NCBI GenBank assembly: GCA_949935795.1
Contig: CATLFX010000006.1
Coordinates: forward strand, 1-64,000
Length of the DNA stretch: 64,000 nucleotides
Reading direction: 5' to 3'
Source of the DNA: an uncultured Oscillospiraceae bacterium
GTDB lineage: Bacteria; Bacillota; Clostridia; Oscillospirales; Oscillospiraceae
Below, one piece after another: positions 12,106 to 20,835 of this stretch. Positions within the stretch are counted from its first letter, which is position 1. Every line of letters begins with the position of its first letter. A program made the translations under genes and the position numbers. The notes beneath the pieces are model-generated. The model ran no database searches and was not told the DNA's origin. It worked only from the letters and a program-made list of their open reading frames with translations.

Positions 12106-12273
12106 TTAAGGAACCTCTGAATAAATCGGCAAGAGCGATTTGCGAGAGATTTTTCGCCGCAACGAGGCGAGATTTCGCAGGAATAATTGTGTTTATTTCA
12201 AGAAATCACAACGAAGTTGTGGCGGAAAAGATCCGCAAAGCGCCGTAGACGCATTTGTTCAGAGGTTCCTTAA
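12106..12273 (+). mobile_element. 168-bp MITE-like element, copy 2
   Basis: TTAAGGAACCTCTGAATAAATC...GCATTTGTTCAGAGGTTCCTTAA; inverted match to copy 1. Confidence 0.85.
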
Positions 12274-13124
12274 GGGAACAGGTCCAAAATAGTTTTGAGG
12301 TCGGCCTCAATATCCTCCGGGCTGTCCGGAGAAACGATGCCGCGTGTAGTGGTAGTCACCTCATAGCGGATGCTATCTTTGACAAAAATTCCAATATACT
12401 CATAACAGGTGACCTTTTCCTGCGGTCCTTTCTCCAATGGATATCCCACCCTGACAATCCCCGCCGTGACACCGTTGGACATGGGGTAGTCCTCCAGATG
12501 CTCGACTGTGAATCCGGAATATCCGTAAAATCCTCCGCCCATGGAACCGAATTTTTCATCATCCACGATGGGCAGATTCTCCGTGGGGATGTATGCCTGA
12601 ATCTTCGGTTCGATTTGCCTTCCCGTTTCGCTGTCGATATATCTGGCGGAGCAAAAAGCATAGACTGATTGCAGTTTGTTATCGTTATCGCGGTCCAGAC
12701 ATGAGCTCAGACGAATCGGCGACTGGCCCGGAAACACTTCAAACGGGAACGTTTGCTCCGGCCAGATCCAGGGGATGCCGTCACCCAAATAGGCTTTTGC
12801 CTCTTCCCAGGTATCAAATTTCCTACTAACGTCCCCGTTCTCGCAGTCTGCCAGCAGTTGCGTGGAAAAGCTGTCCACGGGGAATTTGGTAAACTCACCA
12901 TATACTTTATAGCCGGCGAACTCCCTGCCGGAGTATACCTCAACCCAAAAATAACGGACGGCGGCAAAGGTAGTCCCCACCAGCGCCAGGCACAGGCAGG
13001 CGGCGGTCAGCGCCCCCCGGACCCCTTTGGAAAACCTGCGCTTGACAGGGGTCTGGATATCGGCCTCCTCCACCAGGTCGGGAGGCAGGGCGTTCATCAG
13101 CTCCAAAATCTGCTCTTTTTTCAC
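12270..13124 (-). CDS. Membrane protein co-encoded with ECF sigma factor (putative anti-sigma or regulatory partner)
   Basis: Single TM near N-terminus (GALTAACLCLALVGTTFAAV), 4-bp overlap with upstream sigma gene. Confidence 0.6.
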   Translation of the reverse strand: MKKEQILELMNALPPDLVEEADIQTPVKRRFSKGVRGALTAACLCLALVGTTFAAVRYFWVEVYSGREFAGYKVYGEFTKFPVDSFSTQLLADCENGDVSRKFDTWEEAKAYLGDGIPWIWPEQTFPFEVFPGQSPIRLSSCLDRDNDNKLQSVYAFCSARYIDSETGRQIEPKIQAYIPTENLPIVDDEKFGSMGGGFYGYSGFTVEHLEDYPMSNGVTAGIVRVGYPLEKGPQEKVTCYEYIGIFVKDSIRYEVTTTTRGIVSPDSPEDIEADLKTILDLFP

Positions 13125-13669
13125 AAAAAGCCCTCCTTTCGCAATTGTTCACGCAATTTGTTCCGCGCCCGGAACAGGGCGCTCTTGGTCTTGCTCACCG
13201 ACCACCCCAGGCGGCGGGCGGCGTCCTCCACGCTGTCGCTGTACCAGTACCGCCGGACAAAGGCGACGCGCACCTGCCTGGGCTGGTCCCGGAGGAACCG
13301 CTCCACCGCCTCCTGGAGGGCCCGGAACTCCGCCTCTCCCATGGGGTCCGAGCCCGCTGGGAGGCAGGAAGCCAGTTCCAGGGCGGCTTCGTCCACAGCG
13401 GGCGGGCGGCGGCTGTTCTCCCGCCCCATGGCCAGGGCCCGGTTGCGGACCACGGCGGCCAGCCAGCCCTTGAACCGCTCCGGCCTGGCCGGTGGGATGG
13501 CCCGCCACACCGCCAGCCAGCAGTCGTTGAGGCACTCGTCCACGTCCCGCGGGTCGGACAGCACCCCGGCGGCCACCGCCCGGCAATAGGGGCCGTACCG
13601 CTCCGCCAGAGCGGGCACCGCCTCCTCTGAGCGGGCCAGGAACAGCTCCACCAGCTCCTGGTCGGTCAT
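13121..13669 (-). CDS. ECF-type RNA polymerase sigma factor
   Basis: LVELFLARSEEAVPALAERYGPYCRAVAAGVL..., region 4 YSDSVEDAARRLGWSVSKTKSALFRARNKLRE. Confidence 0.92.
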   Translation of the reverse strand: MTDQELVELFLARSEEAVPALAERYGPYCRAVAAGVLSDPRDVDECLNDCWLAVWRAIPPARPERFKGWLAAVVRNRALAMGRENSRRPPAVDEAALELASCLPAGSDPMGEAEFRALQEAVERFLRDQPRQVRVAFVRRYWYSDSVEDAARRLGWSVSKTKSALFRARNKLREQLRKEGFL

Positions 13670-13766
13670 GGCTTGTCACTCCCTTCTCAATGGACTGCAA
13701 AAGCGCTTTCTGCCTATATAGAGTGCCCCTGGAGGCCGCCGGTTGCGTCCAGGGGCAAATTTTTTG

Positions 13767-13800
13767 CAAAAAAAGCCGCCCGGATCTCCCGGACGGCTTC
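13767..13800 (-). terminator. Terminator of the GGDEF gene
   Basis: Minus strand AAGCCGTCCGGGAGATCCGGGCGGCTTTTTTTGC. Confidence 0.75.
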
Positions 13801-13812
13801 TGATGTATCCGA

Positions 13813-14730
13813 TTATTTCTCCCGCCACTGCTCTCCGCTGGCGCCGTACCACACCACCATATTGCGGCCAAACCGCTTGGCGTCGTACAGCATGGTGTCC
13901 GCCATTTTCAGGCAGGTGTCGTAATTGTCCTCCTGCTTGGGCAGGACGGTGACGCCCCCCGCGCTGATGGTGAGCCACGGCCCCACCTCGGGGTTGTGGG
14001 GAATGTGCAGGTCCTCCACCGACTGGCGGACAGACTTCATAAACTCGTAGGCGGTCTCCCCTACCGACCCCATGAACACCGCCACAAACTCCTCCCCGCC
14101 ATACCGGGCAAACAGATCGGTGGAGCGCTTGAAGTGGGCGGAGGCCGCTTTTGCCACCGCCGTGATGGCCCGGTCCCCCGCCGGGTGGCCGAAGGTGTCG
14201 TTGAACACCTTGAACTTGTCAATGTCAAACATGCACACGGAGAAGGGCAGGCCGAACCGCACCGCTTCCCGCCACCGGGCGATGCTCCGCTCCTCATAGC
14301 TCCGGCGGTTGGCCACGCCGGTGAGCCCGTCCACCATGGCCTGCTCCATAAACTGGGTCCGATAGCGGTACAGCTGAACATGGGTGTTCACCCTGGCCTT
14401 GATGATGGCCGGATTGAAGGGCTTGGTCACGTAGTCCACCGCCCCCAGCACCAGTCCCCGCTCCTCATACTGCACATCCGCCAGGCTGGTGATGAGGATC
14501 ACCGGCACATACCGGGTGGCCTCGTCGGCCTTCAGCGTCTGAATCAGCTGGAAACCGTCCATCCCCGGCATGACCACGTCCAGCAGGATCAGCGACCATC
14601 CCCCCTCCCTGGCCGCCTGAAGGCCCTCCTGGGCCGTGTGGCGGGCGGTGAGCTCATAGTCGTCCTTCAGAATGGAGCAAAGGAATGTGGTTTGCACCGG
14701 GCTGTCGTCAATAACCAGAATTTTATCCAT
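13813..14730 (-). CDS. Response regulator with GGDEF (diguanylate cyclase) output domain
   Basis: REC: ILVIDDSPVQTT...LILLDVVMPGMDG; GGDEF: ARYGGEEFVAVF. Confidence 0.95.
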   Translation of the reverse strand: MDKILVIDDSPVQTTFLCSILKDDYELTARHTAQEGLQAAREGGWSLILLDVVMPGMDGFQLIQTLKADEATRYVPVILITSLADVQYEERGLVLGAVDYVTKPFNPAIIKARVNTHVQLYRYRTQFMEQAMVDGLTGVANRRSYEERSIARWREAVRFGLPFSVCMFDIDKFKVFNDTFGHPAGDRAITAVAKAASAHFKRSTDLFARYGGEEFVAVFMGSVGETAYEFMKSVRQSVEDLHIPHNPEVGPWLTISAGGVTVLPKQEDNYDTCLKMADTMLYDAKRFGRNMVVWYGASGEQWREK

Positions 14731-14802
14731 GGGTTTTCCCTCTCATCTGTTTCCTCCGTCCCCACAGCCGGGGCGGTACCGATTTAGAAAAATGGGAACG
14801 GT

Positions 14803-15309
14803 TCAGCTCCGCTCCTGCCGCCGGTCGTGCATGCCGCCGGTGAGGTCCTGGGCCACGTAGACCGCCGTCCGGGGCAGGTCGTCCGGGCCGGTGCGGGCCA
14901 GCACCACCGATGCCCGCACCCATCTCCAGGGGTCGTCGGGAATCCCGGGCTCATCCTCCAGCCGCCGGTACTCCACCGCCACGCAGGGCTGCCACCACCG
15001 CAGGCTGCCCCGCAGGTTTTCCATGCTGATGGTCTGTAGGTACAGCTCCCGGTCGTCCGGGTGGATAAAGTGGTTGGCGTAGATCTGCAGGGCGGCGGTG
15101 CAGTTCACCTCATTGCCCAGCAGGTCCTCCACCCGGCGCAGCTGGGTCACCGCCCGGAAGGTGTCCTGTTCCAGGTTCAAATAATAGGTGGAGAAAAACA
15201 GGCTGCTCAAGCCGCTGATGATGTAGGCCCAGTCCTCCACCAGCTCCGGGCTGTGCTTGGTGGCCTCCGGCAGAATTTCCTTCAGTTTTTCCGGGTCCAT
15301 GCTCTCCAT
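14803..15309 (-). CDS. Stand-alone PAS-like protein
   Basis: FSTYYLNLEQDTFRAVTQL...FIHPDDRELYLQTIS...YVAQDLTGG resembles a PAS_3-type fold. Confidence 0.55.
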   Translation of the reverse strand: MESMDPEKLKEILPEATKHSPELVEDWAYIISGLSSLFFSTYYLNLEQDTFRAVTQLRRVEDLLGNEVNCTAALQIYANHFIHPDDRELYLQTISMENLRGSLRWWQPCVAVEYRRLEDEPGIPDDPWRWVRASVVLARTGPDDLPRTAVYVAQDLTGGMHDRRQERS

Positions 15310-15550
15310 GTTCCCCCTCCTCCAAACAGCTGGTCCACGTCAAATCCCTCCGGCGTTTTCCGAAACTGTCTATCCGCTTCCGGCCCGCTGTCCTCCACAG
15401 CGTACCATATCTGGCATTATAGCACAGATAAAACCACAAATCAATGTGTTGTTTCGTCAATCGCGAAATTTTCATTCTCTGGCCCTGGACAGAGATTTTT
15501 TCTGCTCAAAGAACCGCTGAAAGCAGTAAATAATCATTTACCGATACCGC

Positions 15551-15592
15551 AATATGGATGGCGGCCTTGTCCAAGGCCGCCATCCATACTGC
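15551..15592. repeat. Long perfect hairpin downstream of the hybrid kinase
   Basis: TATGGATGGCGGCCTTG/CAAGGCCGCCATCCATA, 17-bp arms. Confidence 0.75.
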
Positions 15593-15595
15593 AAT

Positions 15596-17785
15596 TCAGG
15601 TCTCACCCGGCGTCCAGGTCCGGCCCGTCAGCTCCTCCATGGTGCGCAGGAGCAGGGCCAGATCCATGGGCTTGCGCAGGTGGGCGTCGATACCGCACTC
15701 CCGGGACTTGCGCAGGTCCCGCTCCAGCGCGTTGGCGGACAGGGCGATGATGGGCACCCTGGCCTTTGCCTTGTCGGGCAGAGCCCGGATGGCCACCGAC
15801 GCCTGCCAGCCGTCCATCACCGGCATTTGCAGGTCCATAAGCACCACGTCGTAATAGCCGGGGGCGGAATCCCGCATTTTTTCCAGGGCGATCATCCCGT
15901 TTTCGGCGGGGTCGATCTCAAACCCCAGCTCCCCCAGCAGCTCCATTTCGATCTCCCGGTTGATCTCGTTGTCCTCCGCCAGCAGGATGCGGAACGCGGC
16001 CCCCTCCTCCGCCTGCTTGCGGGCGGAGGCGTGCCATGCCTGGACCCGGAAGCGGAAGGCGGCGGTAAAGGTGCTTCCCTTGTCTATCACGCTCTGGACG
16101 CTGAGCACGCCCCCCATCATGTCCACGATGTTCTTGGCGATGGTGAGGCCCAGGCCGATGCCGTGGACGCCTCCCAAGGTGGTGTTCTTCTCCCTGCTGA
16201 AAGGCTCAAACAGCTTATCCAGAAACTCGGGGCTGATGCCGATGCCGGTATCCTCCACCGTGATGCGGTAGACGGCGTACTCGTTGGCCGACTCCTCCCC
16301 CTCCTCCACGCGGATGGACACCCGGCCGCCGGGATTGGTGTAGGTCAGGGCGTTGTTGGCCAGATACATCACCAGCTGGCGCAGCTTCTCCTCATCGGTG
16401 AACACGATGTTGTGCCGCAGGGAGTCGCAGTCCAGGGTGAAAGAGATGTCCTTCTCCTCGGCCTGGGGCTCCAGGAAGCTGTACACGCCCCCCACGGTCT
16501 GGCGCAGGTCACACTCCGTCTCCTCAAGCTCGGGGGACTCGTCCAGGGAGGACACCTCCAGCACCTTGTCGATCATATCCAGCAGCTGGCGGCTGGCGGC
16601 CTCCACCCGGTCCAGGTAATCCGCCGCCTCCGCGGTGTTCTCCAGATTCAGCTTCGCCAGGGAGGTGAAGCCGAAAATAGCGTGGAGGGGGGTGCGCATG
16701 TCGTGGGACATGTTGGACAGGAAGGTGTTCTTGCTGTTGATGGCCAGGTTGGCCTTGGCCAGCGCCTCGGCCAGCAGGGACTGCTGCTCCATCTGCTGCT
16801 GGATCTCCTCGTCCACCCGGCGGTAGCCCATCACCACCTGGCAGACACCCTCCTCGTGGCTCACGTTCACCACCCGGAGCTGGATGTATTGCAGCTCGCC
16901 GGACACTACCACCCGGTAGTTGATATAAAAGGTGAGGCAGTCCTCCAGCTTTTCCTTCATATACTCCGGGGAGGTGGCCTTGGTCACCAGCTCCCGGTCC
17001 TCGGGGTGCACCCACATGTCCACATAGCCCGAGGCGTAGCTGGAATACGCCCGGTCGGTCAGCTTGTTGTAGAACAGAGCGGCCGTGCGCACGCTCAGCC
17101 GGTAGGGAATGACCTGATCCCGGTCCAGGTCCACATAGCAGATGGCCTCGTAGTTGACGCTCAGACCCTCGATGACCTCCAGCTGGCGGAGATACTCCTC
17201 ATTGATGAGGGTGCGCTCCTTATCGTACTCCTCAATGAGGTGGCGGAGCTTCCGCTCCCGCTCCAGCCGCTCGTTCATCAGGCGGGTCTTCTCCTCCATC
17301 TGACGCTCCCGCTTCTCCGTGGCGTCCCCCAGAAAGACATAGAAAATGTCGCCCGCCGACTCACTGTGGGCAAAGTGGCCGTAGTCCTCAATCCAGCGGA
17401 TAGCGCCGTCCTTCCGGCGAATCCGATACTCCACGTAGTCAAGATCGTACTGGCTGGCCTCAATTTGGCTCTGAATGCTCTCCTCCACCGCTTTCAGGTC
17501 CTCTGGGTGCACCAGCCCTTGGAAGGAGTTGCCGGTGTGGGCCCGGAATTCCTCCAGGGTCTCGCACTGGAAGATGCGCAGCAGGCCGCGGTTGGCGTAG
17601 ATGATCTCCTCCCCCTGATCGGCCCGGTAGATGAGAAAACCGCCGGGCATTTCGTCCATAAAATGAATGAACGCGCCGGTCATCTCGCCGTTCTGGGGGA
17701 GTTCATCTCTGGAGGCGCCATCCGGCTGGCACAGCACCCGCAGGACCTGCTCGATAAAAAAACGCTCATGCGCCTGGTCGCTCAT
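15596..17785 (-). CDS. PAS-containing hybrid sensor histidine kinase/response regulator, no obvious TM
   Basis: HisKA NMSHDMRTPLHAIFGF, HATPase motifs, C-terminal REC DVVLMDLQMPVMDG; start set at MSDQAHERFF. Confidence 0.93.
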   Translation of the reverse strand: MSDQAHERFFIEQVLRVLCQPDGASRDELPQNGEMTGAFIHFMDEMPGGFLIYRADQGEEIIYANRGLLRIFQCETLEEFRAHTGNSFQGLVHPEDLKAVEESIQSQIEASQYDLDYVEYRIRRKDGAIRWIEDYGHFAHSESAGDIFYVFLGDATEKRERQMEEKTRLMNERLERERKLRHLIEEYDKERTLINEEYLRQLEVIEGLSVNYEAICYVDLDRDQVIPYRLSVRTAALFYNKLTDRAYSSYASGYVDMWVHPEDRELVTKATSPEYMKEKLEDCLTFYINYRVVVSGELQYIQLRVVNVSHEEGVCQVVMGYRRVDEEIQQQMEQQSLLAEALAKANLAINSKNTFLSNMSHDMRTPLHAIFGFTSLAKLNLENTAEAADYLDRVEAASRQLLDMIDKVLEVSSLDESPELEETECDLRQTVGGVYSFLEPQAEEKDISFTLDCDSLRHNIVFTDEEKLRQLVMYLANNALTYTNPGGRVSIRVEEGEESANEYAVYRITVEDTGIGISPEFLDKLFEPFSREKNTTLGGVHGIGLGLTIAKNIVDMMGGVLSVQSVIDKGSTFTAAFRFRVQAWHASARKQAEEGAAFRILLAEDNEINREIEMELLGELGFEIDPAENGMIALEKMRDSAPGYYDVVLMDLQMPVMDGWQASVAIRALPDKAKARVPIIALSANALERDLRKSRECGIDAHLRKPMDLALLLRTMEELTGRTWTPGET

Positions 17786-17979
17786 GGGTCCAACTCCTCT
17801 CTCTAGCCTTAGAATTTTACCACAAAAAAGAGCGTTTGTCATTATCTTCGGAAAAATAAAATAAATTTTCCATTGAATTTCTATATTATGCTTTTTTCTT
17901 CCAGGGCAAATAGGGGCTTGCCATCTCCCCCGCAATCCAATATAATCCTGATATACAATATTTTTGGGAGGAACCCACC

Positions 17980-19170
17980 ATGATGACCAACGATTTTCAC
18001 GGCGTCCAGCTCTCCCGGCTGGGCTTTGGCACCATGCGCCTGCCCCTGCTCCCCGGTCAGACCGACCCCGCCGCCATCGACGAGAAGCGGGTGGACGAGA
18101 TGATCGACTACGCCCTGGCCCACGGCGTCAACTACTTTGACACCGCCCACCCCTATCACGGGGGGCAGTCGGAGCGGGTGGTGGGGCGGTCCCTGGCCCG
18201 CTACCCCCGGGAGAGCTGGTATCTGGCGGACAAATACCCCGGCCACCAGATCGCCAGCAGCTACGATCCCGCCGCCATGTTCGAGGAACAGCTGGACAAG
18301 TGCGGGGTGGACTATTTCGATTTTTACTTACTGCACAATGTGTATGAGAACTCCATTCAGGTGTACACGGACTCCCGGTGGGGCATTGTGGACTACTTCG
18401 CGGAGCAGAAGCGGCTGGGCCGCATCAAGCACCTGGGCTTCTCCTGCCACGGCAGCCTGGACACCTTGGCCGCCTTCCTGGACTACTGCGGGGACAAGAT
18501 GGAGTTCTGCCAGCTCCAGCTGAACTACCTGGACTGGACCCTCCAGCAGGGGAAGGAGAAATATGAGCTGCTCACCGACCGGGGAATCGCCGTGTGGGTG
18601 ATGGAGCCCATCCGGGGCGGCAAGCTGGCCAGCCTGTCCCAGGAACAGATGGAGACTCTGCGCCGCCTCCGGCCCGATGACAGCGCCGCCGCCTGGGCTC
18701 TGCGGTTCCTCCAGGGCCTGTCCAATGTGAAGATGATCCTCAGCGGCATGTCCAACCTGGAGCAGATGGTGGAGAACGTGGACACCTTCACCCAGGACCG
18801 TCCGCTGACCGCCTCAGAGATCGGCGCCCTGCTGGCCCTGGCGGAGGATATGAAGGACGCCATCCCCTGCACCGCCTGCCGCTACTGCTGCGACGGCTGT
18901 CCCATGGGGCTGGACATCCCCGCCATGATCGCCGCCTGCAACGAGGCCCGATTTGCCCTCAGCTCGGGCATCCGCATGCGCTTTGACGCCCTGCCGGAGG
19001 ACAAGCGGCCCGCCGCCTGCATCGCCTGCGGCAAGTGCGCCCAGATCTGTCCCCAGGGCATCGATGTTCCCGCCGTCCTCAAGGAGCTGGCCCAGGCCAT
19101 GGAGAAGATCCCCGACTGGGCCCAGGTGTGCCGCCAGCGGGAAGAGGCGGCCCGGCGGGACCGGGGCTGA
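17980..19170 (+). CDS. Aldo/keto reductase with C-terminal 4Fe-4S ferredoxin-type region
   Basis: LGFGTMRLPLL, GVNYFDTAHPYHGGQSE; CTACRYCCDGCPMG and CIACGKCAQICPQGI. Confidence 0.93.
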   Translation: MMTNDFHGVQLSRLGFGTMRLPLLPGQTDPAAIDEKRVDEMIDYALAHGVNYFDTAHPYHGGQSERVVGRSLARYPRESWYLADKYPGHQIASSYDPAAMFEEQLDKCGVDYFDFYLLHNVYENSIQVYTDSRWGIVDYFAEQKRLGRIKHLGFSCHGSLDTLAAFLDYCGDKMEFCQLQLNYLDWTLQQGKEKYELLTDRGIAVWVMEPIRGGKLASLSQEQMETLRRLRPDDSAAAWALRFLQGLSNVKMILSGMSNLEQMVENVDTFTQDRPLTASEIGALLALAEDMKDAIPCTACRYCCDGCPMGLDIPAMIAACNEARFALSSGIRMRFDALPEDKRPAACIACGKCAQICPQGIDVPAVLKELAQAMEKIPDWAQVCRQREEAARRDRG

Positions 19171-19209
19171 CGCCCCTCTCCCCTTCCGCCGCTCCGTCAG
19201 TCAAAAACA

Positions 19210-19257
19210 GGCCCCGTCCTTTGGTCAGCGCCAAAAGACGGGGCCGTTCTTGTTTTA
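19210..19257 (+). terminator. Terminator after aldo/keto reductase
   Basis: GGCCCCGTC...GACGGGGCC followed by TTCTTGTTTT. Confidence 0.75.
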
Positions 19258-19265
19258 GACAGACT

Positions 19266-19985
19266 TCAGAATCCGATGAAGGCCTTAAATGCCTCCACGT
19301 CCGTGTTGAGGATCAGCTTCTCCTCAAAATCCACCGCGCTGAGCAGGGCGCAGGCCGCGTCAAACCGGCCCACCGCGCTGGGGTCATGGGCGTCGGAGTT
19401 GACGATAATGGGGACCTCATACCGCCGGCACAGGGACAGCATCTCCTTGTAATTTTTCACACAGCCAGGGCGGCTGTCCGGGTGGCGCAGGGAGCTGTTG
19501 TTCACCTCCAGCGCCACATGGCATTCCTTCGCCGCCCGAACCAGCCGGTCATACTCCAGCGGGGTCTGGTCGCTGTCCGGATGGGAGACAAAGCACACCT
19601 TCTCATGCCTCATGCAGGAGATCAGGTTATCCGTATTCTTCTCCGCCCCCGCGTCCTTGTAGCACAGCAGATGAATGCCCACAATGGCGTAATCCAGCCG
19701 CTTCAAATACCGCTGGGGCAGGGACAGGCTCCCATCGTCCAGCACGTTCACTTCACAGCCGTGGACAATCTCCACCCCGGACAGGCGGCGGGGCACCGCC
19801 GTCAGATTGCAGAAATAGATGGGGTCGCAGGTCCCCGGAATCCCCGGGCCGTGCTCACTGATCCCCAAAAGGTCCAGCCCCCGCTCCCCCGCCGCCGCGG
19901 CCATCTCCCGGATGGTGCCGTAGGCGTGGCCGCTGGCCAGGGTGTGGGTGTGGATATCCAGCCGAAGCGCGCTTGTGTCTATCAT
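19266..19985 (-). CDS. PHP-domain phosphatase/phosphoesterase (YcdX-like)
   Basis: LDIHTHTLASGHAYGTIREMAAAAGERGLDLLGISEHGPGIPGT. Confidence 0.9.
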   Translation of the reverse strand: MIDTSALRLDIHTHTLASGHAYGTIREMAAAAGERGLDLLGISEHGPGIPGTCDPIYFCNLTAVPRRLSGVEIVHGCEVNVLDDGSLSLPQRYLKRLDYAIVGIHLLCYKDAGAEKNTDNLISCMRHEKVCFVSHPDSDQTPLEYDRLVRAAKECHVALEVNNSSLRHPDSRPGCVKNYKEMLSLCRRYEVPIIVNSDAHDPSAVGRFDAACALLSAVDFEEKLILNTDVEAFKAFIGF

Positions 19986-20053
19986 CTGTGATTACTCCTT
20001 AAATAATAGAATTGCCGGAATGCCTCCCGGCCGAAAAAATATGGAAAAAACAC

Positions 20054-20082
20054 TTGCAATTCCATCGGCGTTCTGGTATAGT
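20054..20082 (+). promoter_or_regulatory. Promoter of rubrerythrin gene
   Basis: TTGCAA, 17-bp spacer, TATAGT. Confidence 0.65.
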
Positions 20083-20086
20083 TAAA

Positions 20087-20101
20087 TAAGAATGATTCTC
20101 A
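20087..20101 (+). promoter_or_regulatory. Fur/PerR-family 7-1-7 operator
   Basis: TAAGAAT-G-ATTCTCA, inverted repeat just downstream of -10. Confidence 0.6.
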
Positions 20102-20155
20102 ATAAGGGAATCTCTCAAACCGTCCTACATATTAAAAATCAGGAGGAATACCATC

Positions 20156-20689
20156 ATGGAACTGAAGGGCAGCAAAACCGAGGCCAATCTGTGGAAAGCG
20201 TTCGCCGGGGAGTCCCAGGCCCGCAACAAGTACACCTACTTCGCCAGCCAGGCCCGCAAAGAGGGCTACGAGCAGATCGCGGCCATCTTCGAGGAGACCG
20301 CCGGCAACGAGAAGGAGCACGCCAAGCTGTGGTTCAAGGCCCTGGGCGGCATCTGCACCACCGCTGAGAACCTGATCGCCGCCGCCGAGGGCGAGCACGA
20401 GGAGTGGACCGAGATGTACAAGGAGATGGCGGCCACCGCCCGGGAGGAGGGCTTCATCGCCCTGGCCGACACCTTTGACGCCGTGGCCAAGATCGAGAAG
20501 AGCCACGAGGACCGCTACGTGAAGCTGGCTGAGAACCTGGCCAACAGCGAGGTCTTCAAGCGCTCCGAGGTCAAGGTGTGGTACTGCCGCAACTGCGGCC
20601 ACCTGGAGTACGGCCTGGAGGCCCCCGCCGAGTGCCCCGTCTGCGCCCACGCCCAGTCTTTCTTTGAGCTCAAGGCTGAGAATTACTGA
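20156..20689 (+). CDS. rbr: Rubrerythrin
   Basis: LKGSKTEANLWKAFAGESQARNKYTYFASQARKEG; C-terminal rubredoxin-like WYCRNCGHLEYGLEAPAECPVCAHAQSFF. Confidence 0.96.
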   Translation: MELKGSKTEANLWKAFAGESQARNKYTYFASQARKEGYEQIAAIFEETAGNEKEHAKLWFKALGGICTTAENLIAAAEGEHEEWTEMYKEMAATAREEGFIALADTFDAVAKIEKSHEDRYVKLAENLANSEVFKRSEVKVWYCRNCGHLEYGLEAPAECPVCAHAQSFFELKAENY

Positions 20690-20701
20690 TCCCGTCCCGT
20701 C

Positions 20702-20739
20702 AAAAGGGCCGTGCCTTCCAGGAGGCGCGGCCCTTTTCC
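20702..20739 (+). terminator. Terminator after rubrerythrin
   Basis: AAAAGGGCCGTGCCTTCCAGGAGGCGCGGCCCTTTTCC. Confidence 0.8.
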
Positions 20740-20835
20740 TATCCGGCCTTCCCCGCCGTGAATTTTTCCATCCTGGGCCGATCCATCGGCAAATCCGCCC
20801 GTTCCCGCATATACTGGGGCAAAGGGGGGCTTGGT

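Noticed and set aside
15554-17806. 750-aa plus-strand ORF over hybrid kinase
   Set aside because: Antisense shadow; His/Val/Gly-rich and no motifs.
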